Positions 51,367-61,429 are shown, counted from the stretch's first letter. The stretch: DNA of 64,000 bases from Shewanella canadensis (GCF_003966225.1 NZ_RXNU01000001.1:496001-560000), one strand, 5' to 3'. The notes: generated by a model from the sequence alone, not told the origin. A program made the numbers and translations.

Positions 51367-53583
51367 TCAATTCAGTCTGGTAAATGCCTGACAGATCCGC
51401 TGTTCGCCCGTTTGTTTCGCGCGTTTGAGCGCCACTTCTGCATTACTCAGGTATTGCTCCAGACTCTGGTTATCTTGATAGGCGGCAATCCCCATACAGA
51501 TACCTTCGCCTAATCCCATATCGTTGAGACTACCCATAGATTTTATGGCGAAGTGATGGGCATTATCGGCATCGGTGCCCGGCAGTATGATGATTAACTT
51601 GCCCAGTTGCCAATGGGACATCTGGTAGCCTGTCGGTAGTTCTCTGAGAAGTTGTATCTCTACCTCTTTCTGGCGGCTTTCCAATTGACCAATATCACTC
51701 ATATGGCTGAGCATGCTCTCGGCTGTGATATCGATAAGCAGGAGGCTGGAGTGATCTCTGCTGTATTCAGTCAGAGACTTAAAATAACTGTCGAGATCCC
51801 TTAGGTTAACTAAGATGGTTGTGCGGTGAGGCACTAAGTCGCCGCTGTCATGCATGCTGGCCTTGGGCGTCGCTTGCTCGAAGGTGCAGACGATGTATTC
51901 GATATCACCGGACGAGTCTAAATTACCTTTAAGGGTAGCTTGTAAACACGCACTTTCAACACTGTTGGGCGAGCAAAGTACCTGCCCCTTCCAACTTCCC
52001 TGAAGAATGATCTGCTGTAAAATCTGTGACCATTTATTGCCTAAATTATGGTCCAATATTTCGGTTAACTTTTTGCTGCTGCACTCTTTAAGTTGGATCT
52101 GTTCGTCGAAGGCTGTGTTGGTTCTTTGCAGAGTTCCATCAGCTGTGATCAACGCCGTTGCAACAGCGCTCTCATTGAGAAGTTGATTAAGATTGGCCTC
52201 AGCTTGTGCCTTTTTAAGCTCAGTCACATCTTCAAAAGTGATCAGCAGATATTGGTTTTTCTTATCCGGAGTATGCTGTGTTTTGATGTGAGCGATCAGT
52301 TTAGCCTGACTCTCAGAACCTGCATCGAATTCACCCTTCCATTCATTTTTTTGTTGTAGCTGGTTCATTATCAAGGAGTAGTCTTCATCTTCCAGATGCA
52401 AGATTCGCTGTAAACTCCGATCCAACAGATCATCATTGGGCAGGGCTAATAGCTGAGCCGCCATTTGATTCGCCGAGATAACCCGGTTCTTATCGTTGAC
52501 TATGATACTGCCTACATCCCTGTGGAATAGACTGTTTGAAAGTTCGATACTGTATTGTCTGGAGCGCTGCTCGAGTCTATAGGAGTGACTGAGAATGATC
52601 AGCATCGAAGCCAGAAAGGTGAGTACCGTCGCTCCGCCGATAAGGATGCTTCGCCATTGAGAGAAGTTTGCAGCAATGTCATCGTTACGAACATAAGAGA
52701 CCAGAAAATATTCTCTTCGGGTTTCATATTGTGTCGTCAGTTCAACCTTAAGATAAACAAAGGTGGCATTATCGCCGTGGAATTGACCAAAGTTACTCAT
52801 GGCCATTTTTCGCCAAAGGGCTGGATAACTTTGTTTGAGGCTCCCTCCCATGGTATCCGGGACTCGCTTCAATGAGGGGCGTGAATCGGCGCCCGCATAG
52901 ACCAGTCCCTGTGTATCTAACATCAGTAGTGGAGACTCAGTGCTTGAATAGGCGGGCTTGATGCTTTTGAGCATTTTTGACATCGAGTTATAGGTGACTA
53001 AGTAGCCCCTGATACTCTGATCGGGATTTTCGAGCCAGGCAAGTTGATACAGGTAGGGTTCCAGCTTGCCATTGATAGGACTAAACTCCAGTGGAGAAGT
53101 ATAGATCTCGTTTCCCCCCATATTACGGGAGCCTCCGAGCAAAGAGGGGGGCAAGGGGTCATGACTAAATTCATCTGTGGTGGCAAATTTAAAGCTGCCC
53201 TGGGGATCAAATAGCGCAATATCCAGTAATTCGGGAATATTCTTAGTAATAACCTGCCAATTGCTCTTTAACTTATCTTGCCTCTCTATGTTGGGAATAT
53301 TCAGGTAACGATTGAGAAGTTCAGATTTTGCAAACATCTGGGTTCTGAATTGTTGAAACGAGACCTTATCGGCGATCAGTGTCCCTACTGCCTGAAGTTC
53401 GCTGTATCTCTGAGTGGCCCAGTCTTCCTGTAATCTGCGCTCACCAAGGGTGATGATGACGTTACTGAGTAATACGACGCTAAGCAGCAATAGGCACAGT
53501 TGGGTACCAACAGATATTAAACGTTGGTTAGACCAATGGATCCCTTGGGCGTCGATAAGCAGAGGTAGTTTTCGCGTCAGCAT
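51367..53583 (-). CDS. Membrane sensor with PAS and degenerate GGDEF
   Basis: A 738-residue protein: TM1 (about 26-47), a periplasmic Cache-like domain (about 55-300), TM2 (about 312-332), two PAS-like domains (about 350-470 and 475-590) and a C-terminal GGDEF-fold domain. The catalytic loop is lost: at the expected GGDEF position the sequence reads WQLGKL in HWQLGKLIIILPG, and the metal-site aspartate region is altered (LLLIDITAES). Cyclase activity is therefore unlikely; it may sense a ligand and act through protein contacts. ATG 53583 has a poor ribosome-binding site. Confidence 0.75.
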   Translation of the reverse strand: MLTRKLPLLIDAQGIHWSNQRLISVGTQLCLLLLSVVLLSNVIITLGERRLQEDWATQRYSELQAVGTLIADKVSFQQFRTQMFAKSELLNRYLNIPNIERQDKLKSNWQVITKNIPELLDIALFDPQGSFKFATTDEFSHDPLPPSLLGGSRNMGGNEIYTSPLEFSPINGKLEPYLYQLAWLENPDQSIRGYLVTYNSMSKMLKSIKPAYSSTESPLLMLDTQGLVYAGADSRPSLKRVPDTMGGSLKQSYPALWRKMAMSNFGQFHGDNATFVYLKVELTTQYETRREYFLVSYVRNDDIAANFSQWRSILIGGATVLTFLASMLIILSHSYRLEQRSRQYSIELSNSLFHRDVGSIIVNDKNRVISANQMAAQLLALPNDDLLDRSLQRILHLEDEDYSLIMNQLQQKNEWKGEFDAGSESQAKLIAHIKTQHTPDKKNQYLLITFEDVTELKKAQAEANLNQLLNESAVATALITADGTLQRTNTAFDEQIQLKECSSKKLTEILDHNLGNKWSQILQQIILQGSWKGQVLCSPNSVESACLQATLKGNLDSSGDIEYIVCTFEQATPKASMHDSGDLVPHRTTILVNLRDLDSYFKSLTEYSRDHSSLLLIDITAESMLSHMSDIGQLESRQKEVEIQLLRELPTGYQMSHWQLGKLIIILPGTDADNAHHFAIKSMGSLNDMGLGEGICMGIAAYQDNQSLEQYLSNAEVALKRAKQTGEQRICQAFTRLN

Positions 53584-53735
53584 TTAGAGTTTTAGTATTG
53601 TTTATTTTATGGATGTTCATGTTAGCATAAATCCACATTTCAGACACTGCCAGTTACACCCTTCTAACCTAGTGATAATTAATGTGATTCATAACTGTTG
53701 CATGAGGTGCTACTGTTGTTTTGTCTCATCGTTTT

Positions 53736-54410
53736 CTATCCAACGACGCCGAGTACCCTGTGTTTAAACTCTGCTCCGCTCGCCTCGACAAATTTTCTAC
53801 ACGCTTCTATATCGACACCTTCAAGGCCGTCGATGGCAGAGACTTGAACACTCTTAATATAATCGGGGGCAAGACGAATAAATTCACAGACACTTTGATA
53901 GGCGTTCTTAAGTTTAGGTCGGCAGTGTTCCATATAGGCCTGTTCGGTATCGGCATTAAGTGAGATGGAGAGGGCATCTACACAAACCGCGAGCTCCGGT
54001 AAAATGTTACGTCTATGGAAAAGGTTGCCTAAACCATCGGTATTGACCCTGACGTAACCTCCTCTGTTTTTGATCTCTTTGGCTATGCTCAGCAGGGTGT
54101 CTAAATTGAGGGTTGGCTCGCCATAACCGCAAAATACATATTCATCGAAACGCTCAACATCGCCCAGCAATGGGATGATCTCTTCCGCTTTTGGCTGATG
54201 GTTCAGATCTAATTGATATTCATGAACCTGCTTGCTGCCATTATGTTTTGGACAAAATTGACAGCGCAGGGTGCAGCGCCCCGTGATATTGAGGTAACGG
54301 CTGTTTCTAATATCATAAACCAGTGTCGAGTTTACTTCATTGGAAGCCGGGCTATTCACGGGCTCACTTGTGGGGGCAGTCGTTGAATCGATTGATCTGG
54401 AGAGCGTCAT
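53736..54410 (-). CDS. Radical SAM protein, TatD-associated type
   Basis: A 224-residue radical SAM enzyme. The cluster motif is CTLRCQFC in ITGRCTLRCQFCPK, followed by YVFCGYGEPTLN, which holds the conserved glycine-rich SAM-binding strand. The size and sequence match the small family often found with TatD nucleases, though no tatD gene is visible here. Its substrate is unknown. ATG 54410 lacks an obvious ribosome-binding site and the first 30 residues (Ser/Thr/Pro-rich) are probably not conserved, so a later start is possible. Confidence 0.75.
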   Translation of the reverse strand: MTLSRSIDSTTAPTSEPVNSPASNEVNSTLVYDIRNSRYLNITGRCTLRCQFCPKHNGSKQVHEYQLDLNHQPKAEEIIPLLGDVERFDEYVFCGYGEPTLNLDTLLSIAKEIKNRGGYVRVNTDGLGNLFHRRNILPELAVCVDALSISLNADTEQAYMEHCRPKLKNAYQSVCEFIRLAPDYIKSVQVSAIDGLEGVDIEACRKFVEASGAEFKHRVLGVVG

Positions 54411-54485
54411 TGAGGGGGAGCAATACTGATGGATAATAGTGATGAGTCTATAGGATCTCCCGCAACTAAACTGTCGGTCAGATCG

Positions 54486-54510
54486 AAAAAGGGAGGCTGT
54501 GCCTCCCTTT
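54486..54510 (-). terminator. RND operon terminator
   Basis: AAAGGGAGGC-TGT-GCCTCCCTTT forms a 10-bp stem followed on the minus strand by TTTTTCG. It lies 28 bp after the permease stop. Confidence 0.88.
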
Positions 54511-54537
54511 TATTCTATTTCTATTTTTTTAGAGAAT

Positions 54538-57500
54538 TTAAGCCATATCATCTTGGCTATGTGTTGGTTTAGGTTGCCACCACCAGATATAGAAACGTCG
54601 CAGTGCTCTCCCTATCCATGAGAAAAGCCGCTTAGCATCGTCGAGTACGATATAAAGCAAGGGGATCAAAATCAGCGTCACCACAGTAGAGAACAAGATA
54701 CCGAAGGCGAGTGAGGTCGCCATCGGGATCACTATCTGTGCTTGTAAACTTGTTTCCAAAAGGATGGGGACAAGTCCCACAAAAGTCGTTAATGACGTTA
54801 AGATAATCGCACGGAAACGATGGCAACCAGAGTCAACGGCTGCTTGGGTTATCGATTGACCCTGAGCACGCGCCTTATTTACAAAGTCGACGAGGATGAG
54901 CGAGTCATTCACGACGACGCCCGCAAGCGCAACAATGCCACATAGACTGAGGATATTGAGTGCTAAGCCCTGGATCAGGTGGCCAAACAATGCCCCTATG
55001 ATCCCAAATGGGATCACGGCCATGATGATCAATGGCTGGCTATAGGATTTTAGCGGTATCGCCATCAAGGCATAGATGGCAAATAGCGCGAACAAGAAAC
55101 CTTGCACTAAGCTAATTAGTGCACTTTGTTCATCAGCGCTGCCACCATCTAATGTTGTCGAGATTTGTGGATATTGAGTTTCTAAATAGGGCAGAAACTC
55201 CTCCTGAATTTCGGCGACGATTTTAGATGGCTCCACCTTATCTTTATCAGCATTGGCGATAATGGATATAGCACGGCGGCCATCGACACGTGTGATCGAT
55301 GAGTAGGAGTCCCCTAATTCAATTTCGGCTACAGTAGAGAAGGGGACTGAGATCCCACTGGGGGTGCGGATCATCATATTTTCAAGATGACCTACGGAGC
55401 GGCGCTGATCGAGCGGATAGCGCACCATCACCTTCACCTCCTCCTTATTTCTCAATATCCTCTGCGCTTCGAAGCCGTAGAAACCGTAGCGAACCTGACT
55501 GGCAAGATCTGACAGGGTCAGGCCTTGAGCTTCAGCTTCGGGTTTAATATTGAGGCGGATCTCATGGCTTCCCGATGAATAGTTATCGGAAATATCATAG
55601 ATACCTTCATAGGTTTTAAGCTTCTGCTTAAGCTCGGCGGAGGCTAACGCTAGCTGCTCTAAATTACTGGAAGAGAGCCTGAATGAGATATCGGCGCCTG
55701 CATCATTGGTGCTGGCATTGATATTAAGTTTTTTCACCGAAAGTTGTTCAGGTATGTTTTCACGCCAGAGGTTGGCGATTCTCACTCCATCGACTTCACG
55801 ATCTTCTCCTTTGGTGAGTTCGGCAAAGATAAAGGCTGAGGTGCGCGAGCTCATGTCGATAAAGCTGTGCTTAACGACCGGATAGCCCACTTCATCCTCT
55901 ATCTGTTGATTCATGGTATAGAGCGCATCTTCAATCTCTTTCACCACCTTTAACGTATTCTCTTCAGAGCTGCCAGGTTCCATCTCCAGCTGAACTTGAA
56001 TAAAGTCAGAAGGCAGATCGGGGAAAAAGACCCAACGCACCGTGCCACTCACAACCAGTGCGATAGATAGAATGAGCACGCCGATAAAGACGGCTACAAC
56101 GCTATATCTATTCTTGATACAGGTTTCTAAAAAATAGCGATATTTATGGTGGATAAAATGCTGGACCTTATTGTTAAGTGCAATTTTAAAACGCACAAAA
56201 ACATTAGGGTTAAGGTTCGGCTTCTTCGGCTTCATATGAGCCAGATGCGCGGGTAAAATCAGCTTAGATTCTACCAAGGAGAAGGCCAGACAGAGGATGA
56301 CTATCATCCCAATAGATTTCCAGATGATCCCCTGAGGGCCCGATACCATTAACATGGGAATAAAGGCCGCTATGGTGGTTAATACCCCGAAGGTGGCTGG
56401 CATGGCGACCTTTTTTGCGCCTTTAATGACGTTATCGAGGGAATGGCCATGCCGCTCGGTTTCACTATAGGCACTCTCTCCTATCACGATGGCGTCATCG
56501 ACGACGATACCGAGTACCAGAATGAAGGCGAATAGGGTTAATAGGTTAATCGACATCGAAAACGGTTCGATAGGCATTAATAGTGCGGTGCCTAAAAAGC
56601 AGACCGGCAATCCCATCATTACCCAGAAGGCGAGCTTAACGTCAAGGAAGAGGGCAAGAATAAGAAATACCAACACGGCGCCGTAGAACATGTTGGATAA
56701 CATCATGTTCAAACGTCCCTTGAGGTAATGAGTCAGGTCGCCCCAAGTATCAAGTTTGGCAGAGGCGGGCAGAGTCTTACTACGCTCGGCGATATACTCT
56801 TTTACCTCAGCGGAGATATCCAGTGCATTTTGGTCGTCAATACTGGTGACTTCGATAATCGCCGCGGGTTTTCCGTTAAAGCGGGTGTACTCAAGCCTCT
56901 CCTCAAAATCATCCTTAATCGTGGCGACCTGTGGCAGCATAATTCGACTACCGTCGGTTCGGGTCGACACCACGATTTTCGAAAAGTCTTCGCCGGTATA
57001 AGCTTGACCTTTGGTTCTCAGTAGGATGTCGCCATCCTGTGCCCGAATAGAACCACCGGGAAGATCGATTGAGGAGCTTTGTACCGCTTTAGCCACTTGG
57101 GCGAAGCTAAGTCCGTACTCTCTGAGTTTATCTTCCGATACCTCAATGCCTATCTCGTAATCACGGACGCCAGTGACTTTTGCACGGGTTACCGAAGGGA
57201 GTAAGGTGATATCTTCTCTGATGCTTTTGGCCAACTCCTTCATCTCATGCAGGTCGAGATCACCATAGACAGAGACCCAGATAACATTGTTTTCCGGTTT
57301 GATACGGAAGATGTTAGGTTTTTCGATATTATCCGGGAAGGTTGAGATGGCATCGAGTCTGAGTTTTGCTTCATCCAGAATATCTTGAGGATCATAGCTG
57401 TCCTGAACCTCAATCGTCACCGACCCCACGCCCTCACTGGCGACTGAGGTGACTTTTTTTATGCCATCAATATCCTGAATCGATTCCTCAATCTTTATGT

Positions 57501-57705
57501 TGATCCCCTCTTCGATCTCTTGGGGAGCTGCGCCAGGATAGGCAACAGAAATTTGCAGATAGTTCAGTTCAAAAGAGGGAAATATCTCTTTATTGATAAC
57601 AAAAAAACTACTGAATATCCCCCCGAATATCAGGAAAGCCATGAGCAAATTAGCGGCAACCGTATTTCTGGCAAACCAAGCCATTATCCCTGTTTGTGGC
57701 GCCAT
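54538..57705 (-). CDS. RND efflux permease (HAE1/AcrB-type)
   Basis: A 1,055-residue inner-membrane proton-driven exporter with 12 helices and two large periplasmic loops. Seen are the N-terminal WFARNTVAANLLMAFLIFGG, the helix-4 GIVVDDAIVIGES with the relay Asp pair, and the repeated second-half GVVVNDSLILVDF. Substrate unknown. It forms an operon with the membrane-fusion protein upstream; the stop and start overlap as TAATG, so the two are translationally coupled. No outer-membrane channel gene is adjacent, so a TolC-like partner must be encoded elsewhere. Confidence 0.92.
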   Translation of the reverse strand: MAPQTGIMAWFARNTVAANLLMAFLIFGGIFSSFFVINKEIFPSFELNYLQISVAYPGAAPQEIEEGINIKIEESIQDIDGIKKVTSVASEGVGSVTIEVQDSYDPQDILDEAKLRLDAISTFPDNIEKPNIFRIKPENNVIWVSVYGDLDLHEMKELAKSIREDITLLPSVTRAKVTGVRDYEIGIEVSEDKLREYGLSFAQVAKAVQSSSIDLPGGSIRAQDGDILLRTKGQAYTGEDFSKIVVSTRTDGSRIMLPQVATIKDDFEERLEYTRFNGKPAAIIEVTSIDDQNALDISAEVKEYIAERSKTLPASAKLDTWGDLTHYLKGRLNMMLSNMFYGAVLVFLILALFLDVKLAFWVMMGLPVCFLGTALLMPIEPFSMSINLLTLFAFILVLGIVVDDAIVIGESAYSETERHGHSLDNVIKGAKKVAMPATFGVLTTIAAFIPMLMVSGPQGIIWKSIGMIVILCLAFSLVESKLILPAHLAHMKPKKPNLNPNVFVRFKIALNNKVQHFIHHKYRYFLETCIKNRYSVVAVFIGVLILSIALVVSGTVRWVFFPDLPSDFIQVQLEMEPGSSEENTLKVVKEIEDALYTMNQQIEDEVGYPVVKHSFIDMSSRTSAFIFAELTKGEDREVDGVRIANLWRENIPEQLSVKKLNINASTNDAGADISFRLSSSNLEQLALASAELKQKLKTYEGIYDISDNYSSGSHEIRLNIKPEAEAQGLTLSDLASQVRYGFYGFEAQRILRNKEEVKVMVRYPLDQRRSVGHLENMMIRTPSGISVPFSTVAEIELGDSYSSITRVDGRRAISIIANADKDKVEPSKIVAEIQEEFLPYLETQYPQISTTLDGGSADEQSALISLVQGFLFALFAIYALMAIPLKSYSQPLIIMAVIPFGIIGALFGHLIQGLALNILSLCGIVALAGVVVNDSLILVDFVNKARAQGQSITQAAVDSGCHRFRAIILTSLTTFVGLVPILLETSLQAQIVIPMATSLAFGILFSTVVTLILIPLLYIVLDDAKRLFSWIGRALRRFYIWWWQPKPTHSQDDMA

Positions 57706-58922
57706 TATTGATCACCCGCCGCGGCTAAACGCTGCTCTTTTGCAATATCGCTTTCGGGAAGATTAGTACCATTTTTACTCGCTTCACCTAATATTTTGAC
57801 GAGTTGGCCAGATGAAATATTTGTCAGCTTAGTTAACGAGACGCGCTCGCCGTCTTGCAGGCTATCTTTAATATAAACATTGTTAACGTCGGTACGCACG
57901 ACATTGACTTCACGAACCTCAACGATGTTATCGGCTGAGATCACGGCAACCTGACCATTACGGACAATATGGCGAGGGAGTTGAACGATGCCATCTACGG
58001 TGCGGCCCTTAATGATAGCGGTGACAAAACTGCCATACTTAAGTGGTAGCTGTCCCTCTTTACGCCCCTCTCTCAGGTAAGGGTCTTTAATTTCGGCAAC
58101 CAGATAAACCATACGGTTTTCGGCATCTATCACCCCTTCGCTGCGGATGATATCTCCTGTCCAGGTCACGTTTTTTCCGGCAAGTGACGCACTTAAGGTG
58201 ACTTGAGTATCTGGTTTGTCTACCGATTCGAGGTAAGCAAGGTCGTTATTGGCGAGTGGCAGACGGATCTCGGCAATACGAGTGTCATATAGTTCACCCA
58301 GGTTGGTGCCTAAAGTCACGTATTGGCCCAGATCTACGATTCTAGTCTTGATGATCCCCTCAAAAGGGGCACGAATAACGGTTTTTTCAAGGTTACGCTT
58401 AGCGCGTGCGAGTGAGGCTTGGGCAAATTTAACGTTCGCTTGCTCTTTCTTGAGTTGAGGCAGGCGTAACCCAAGCTCTGGCGGGAGTCCACCGTCATAG
58501 CCTTTCCAATCATTTTTGGCCACTTCACCGCGGGCAATCTCCTCCTCTAAAGCTGCTTGCGCTTGGGCTAGGCTGGCCTGGGCTTGATTGAGATCTGCTT
58601 CATAATCCGATGGTTCGATTGCAGCAAGCTGTTCGCCCTTTTTCACCACACCACCGGCAACAAAATTGGGAGAGATGGTAAGCAAGCGTCCCTTCACTTC
58701 TGTGACCAGTTGGGTTTTGTTCTTTGGAGTGACGACACCATATGATGGGAGGTTTAAGGAGACTGTTTTCTGCTCCACTTTAATCACATCAACAATTGGG
58801 ACTGGTTTCTGCTCCTCCTTCTGTTCAGGAGCCTCCTTGGTACTAATGAGAAGCCAAGCGGCTAAGCCAAAAAAGACAAGAATATAGAGGGGAGTTAATC
58901 TCCTGAGTATTGTTTTTATCAT
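57705..58922 (-). CDS. RND periplasmic adaptor (membrane fusion protein)
   Basis: A 405-residue periplasmic adaptor. An N-terminal membrane helix (about 11-29) anchors it. A lipoyl/barrel-sandwich half (VVKKGEQLAAIEPSDYEADLNQA) and a coiled coil (about 110-200, Gln/Ala-rich) follow, then a second lipoyl part (RAPFEGIIKTRIVDLGQYV). It links the permease to an outer-membrane channel. The frame is open from 59018 but GGGA before ATG 58922 (MIKTILRRL) decides the start. Promoter-region inverted repeats (58986-59016) may bind a TetR-type repressor. Confidence 0.9.
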   Translation of the reverse strand: MIKTILRRLTPLYILVFFGLAAWLLISTKEAPEQKEEQKPVPIVDVIKVEQKTVSLNLPSYGVVTPKNKTQLVTEVKGRLLTISPNFVAGGVVKKGEQLAAIEPSDYEADLNQAQASLAQAQAALEEEIARGEVAKNDWKGYDGGLPPELGLRLPQLKKEQANVKFAQASLARAKRNLEKTVIRAPFEGIIKTRIVDLGQYVTLGTNLGELYDTRIAEIRLPLANNDLAYLESVDKPDTQVTLSASLAGKNVTWTGDIIRSEGVIDAENRMVYLVAEIKDPYLREGRKEGQLPLKYGSFVTAIIKGRTVDGIVQLPRHIVRNGQVAVISADNIVEVREVNVVRTDVNNVYIKDSLQDGERVSLTKLTNISSGQLVKILGEASKNGTNLPESDIAKEQRLAAAGDQ

Positions 58923-58985
58923 TGTTATCCCGCTTTTCCATGCTGAAATTCTTCTAAGCCCTAAATTACCAGAGTAGAAGGACGG

Positions 58986-59016
58986 GATACATCTGTTTTT
59001 GTAAATAAAATGTATC
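58986..59016. promoter_or_regulatory. Inverted repeat upstream of the RND operon
   Basis: GATACAT and ATGTATC face each other across 17 bp of AT-rich DNA, about 65-95 bp before the adaptor start. The size and position suit a repressor operator. No regulator gene is adjacent. Confidence 0.4.
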
Positions 59017-59180
59017 ATTTGCTACAGGAGAGCCTGAGGTGAGCCGTAAAATATGAATGAGAAGTCATTAAAAGCACTCTCTTTTTTATTTTTAGGCCTT
59101 AAAGGGGGAAATGTTATGAATTGTAAGCTATGGCTTAAATGGTATGAGAGGCTTGGGGTTTCTGAATCGCCGTTCTTTAT

Positions 59181-59203
59181 GTAGGAGCGGCTTTAGCCGC
59201 GAA
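59181..59203. repeat. REP-type palindrome with GTAG head
   Basis: GTAGGAGCGGCTTTAGCCGC followed by GAA is a GTAG tetranucleotide directly before a GCGGCT-TT-AGCCGC hairpin. This is the layout of REP sequences mobilised by RAYT (TnpA-REP) enzymes and is common in Pseudomonas. It lies in the 351-bp spacer between the RND operon and srmB; no other gene or site was seen there except the operator-like repeat and the srmB terminator. Confidence 0.65.
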
Positions 59204-59224
59204 TTGCCCTTGTTTTTTTCAGGC

Positions 59225-59251
59225 AAAAAAAAGAGCCGCAGATAGCGGCTC
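59225..59251 (-). terminator. srmB terminator
   Basis: On the minus strand GAGCCGC-TATCT-GCGGCTC is followed by TTTTTTTTG, 22 bp after the srmB stop. Confidence 0.9.
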
Positions 59252-59273
59252 GTAGATAAGAGGTAAGCTTAAG

Positions 59274-60500
59274 TTACTTCTTTTTCTTTTTTTTGTTTTT
59301 CTTGCTGAAAGTCTTTTCAGTCGGTTTTACTTTGTTCTTTCCCGGTGGCTTAGCTTCTTTATTTTTAGGTCTGAGATCTTTGATGAATCGACGCTTAAGT
59401 GGCTGATCCATGTAGCGTTCAATCTTACCAACGACGCGAATGTCATGGGCTTCGACCAAAGATATTGCCGTGCCTTTCGCGCCCGCACGACCGGTACGAC
59501 CTATACGGTGAATATAAGTATCGGCAGATCTAGGCATATCGAAATTGATCACATGGGTGATGTCATCGACATCGATACCACGTGCGGCTACATCGGTAGC
59601 CAATAACACATTCACTTCACCTTTAGTGAAACGTCCGAGAGCTTGGAAGCGCTGCTTCTGCTCCATATCGCCACGCATAAAGCTACATGGAATGCCGACT
59701 TTCTGCAGTAAACCTTCCAGGCTAGCTACCGCTTCTCGAGTCTTAACGAAGACGATGGCACGCTTTGTCTCTTCTTGTTGCAATATGCTACATAAAAGAT
59801 TGAATTTATGGTCTTTATTATCGGCAATATGGATCCACTGATGAATTTTAGCCTTTTCACTTCGAGGTGCTTCGGCTTCAACTTTTACCGGGTCTGTCAG
59901 CAGTTGATGAGAGAAGCGGCCTACGTCACTGCCCTCTAGCGTGGCTGAGAAAAGCATGGTCTGTTTACGGCCCACGGACTCGATAGCTAGGGTTTCGACT
60001 GCGGCAGAGAAGCCCATATCCAACATTCTATCGGCTTCATCGATGATCAGCATTTCGACCTCTTCAGCATTAAACTGACCCTTATCGAGGTATTCCATCA
60101 ATCGACCGGGCGTTGCTACCAAGATATCGACGTTGCCTTTCAGTGCATCCTCTTGAGGCCCATAAGGCACTCCGCCTGTGATGATGACGGTATTGAAATC
60201 CAATTCGGAAGCCAGGTGAGAGGCATATCTGTGGATTTGACTCGCGAGTTCACGTGTTGGAGTCAATATCAGGATCCGGGCCTGACCCGAGAAGCGTCTC
60301 GGGAAGTCGATAAGATGCTGAAGTGCCGGCAACAGGAAGCTGGCAGTTTTACCTGTACCTGTCGGTGCACGCGCAAGAATGTCCCGCTGATCCATGGCCA
60401 ATGGGATCGCTTGTTGCTGTATGGTGGTAGGCTTGTGATGGCCCATGGCTTTCAATGACTCTAGTAAAATAGGGTCAAGCAGGAGATCTTCAAATTGCAT
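59274..60500 (-). CDS. srmB: ATP-dependent RNA helicase SrmB (DEAD-box)
   Basis: A 408-residue DEAD-box helicase that helps assemble the 50S ribosomal subunit. Motifs in order: Q motif (about 23-28), Walker A APTGTGKT, PTRELA, DEADRML, SATLEGSDV, then RGIDVDD and HRIGRTGRAG in the second RecA domain. The near-full match to E. coli SrmB, including IHQW and EAHDIRVVGKI segments, separates it from RhlE. The tail is Lys-rich and ends in seven or so consecutive lysines, giving a T-rich tract at 59274-59300. The divergent yfiC order of E. coli is not kept here. Confidence 0.92.
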   Translation of the reverse strand: MQFEDLLLDPILLESLKAMGHHKPTTIQQQAIPLAMDQRDILARAPTGTGKTASFLLPALQHLIDFPRRFSGQARILILTPTRELASQIHRYASHLASELDFNTVIITGGVPYGPQEDALKGNVDILVATPGRLMEYLDKGQFNAEEVEMLIIDEADRMLDMGFSAAVETLAIESVGRKQTMLFSATLEGSDVGRFSHQLLTDPVKVEAEAPRSEKAKIHQWIHIADNKDHKFNLLCSILQQEETKRAIVFVKTREAVASLEGLLQKVGIPCSFMRGDMEQKQRFQALGRFTKGEVNVLLATDVAARGIDVDDITHVINFDMPRSADTYIHRIGRTGRAGAKGTAISLVEAHDIRVVGKIERYMDQPLKRRFIKDLRPKNKEAKPPGKNKVKPTEKTFSKKNKKKKKK

Positions 60501-60619
60501 GTGCAGCGTCTCAATAAATAATAGCCGAACATTATAAAGGTTAATCGCACTAACTTAAATCATTAGTTGAGTCCAATGAGGAAAAGGGGCTCAGGGTCGT
60601 CAAACTGAGCCGATTGGTA

Positions 60620-61354
60620 TTAGTATTTCAGATAAAAGCCGGTGATCAACAGCTTCATCTCATCGGTGTAACTGCCATCGAGCTCCTTGATACAGAAATG
60701 CTCAGTGACAACGTCATTGGGCTTAGCCGATGCATCGGCGCTTTTATGACAAAGGGTGAAGAGATGCCTATGTGGTGTTTTTCGCTGAGAGTCTGAGATA
60801 TCGGTCACCTGATTAAACTCAAGCGAGGAGTCTGCAAGTACAAGCCCAAATTCACTCATACTCTGGCTGGGCAAAATCAAGCTGGCTGTGCCGTTTGGCG
60901 CAAGCAAGGACCCGATAGCTTCGAGTAGCGCACAAAAATCCAATGTATCGGTATGGCGAGCCTGGGCCCTGAGTCTATTTTGCGATTGGGTGCCACCTTT
61001 AAAGTAAGGCGGATTACAGATGATATGATCAAACAGCGCTCCCTGAGTCTGCTGATGCAGCTTGCTGAAGTCCTGCACGCTCGAGTGCTTCACTGTAAGC
61101 CGGGAAGTCCAGGGAGAGGCCTCAAAATTCTTTTGGCAGGCGTTTACCGCGGTATCATCGAGCTCAATCGATGTGACCTTAGCGTTGCTGCGCTGAGTCG
61201 CCATTAAACTGAGTAGGCCGCTGCCGGCGCCGATATCCAGAATGTTTTGCGCATTGGACAATGGTGCCCAGGCACCCAAGATCACGGCATCTGTGCTGAC
61301 GGGCATGCCGCAGCCAAAATCGTCTATATGAAACTGTTTAAAGGTAAAGGCCAT
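60620..61354 (-). CDS. yfiC: tRNA1(Val) A37 N6-methyltransferase TrmN6
   Basis: A 244-residue class I methyltransferase that methylates adenosine 37 of tRNA1(Val). The start MAFTFKQFHIDDFGCGMPVSTDAVILGAW (in parts FTFKQFHIDD and MPVSTDAVILG), the SAM loop LDIGAGSGLLSL and the catalytic NPPYF define it. It sits upstream of srmB on the same strand, while in E. coli the two are divergent neighbours, so this is a conserved linkage with changed orientation. It is separated from srmB by 119 bp. Confidence 0.92.
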   Translation of the reverse strand: MAFTFKQFHIDDFGCGMPVSTDAVILGAWAPLSNAQNILDIGAGSGLLSLMATQRSNAKVTSIELDDTAVNACQKNFEASPWTSRLTVKHSSVQDFSKLHQQTQGALFDHIICNPPYFKGGTQSQNRLRAQARHTDTLDFCALLEAIGSLLAPNGTASLILPSQSMSEFGLVLADSSLEFNQVTDISDSQRKTPHRHLFTLCHKSADASAKPNDVVTEHFCIKELDGSYTDEMKLLITGFYLKY

Positions 61355-61429
61355 CAGGATTATTTACTGCTGTATGAAATTGGCGGGAATTGTACTCTAT
61401 CGCGAGCCTGATGAGGAGTAGGGTTTTGA

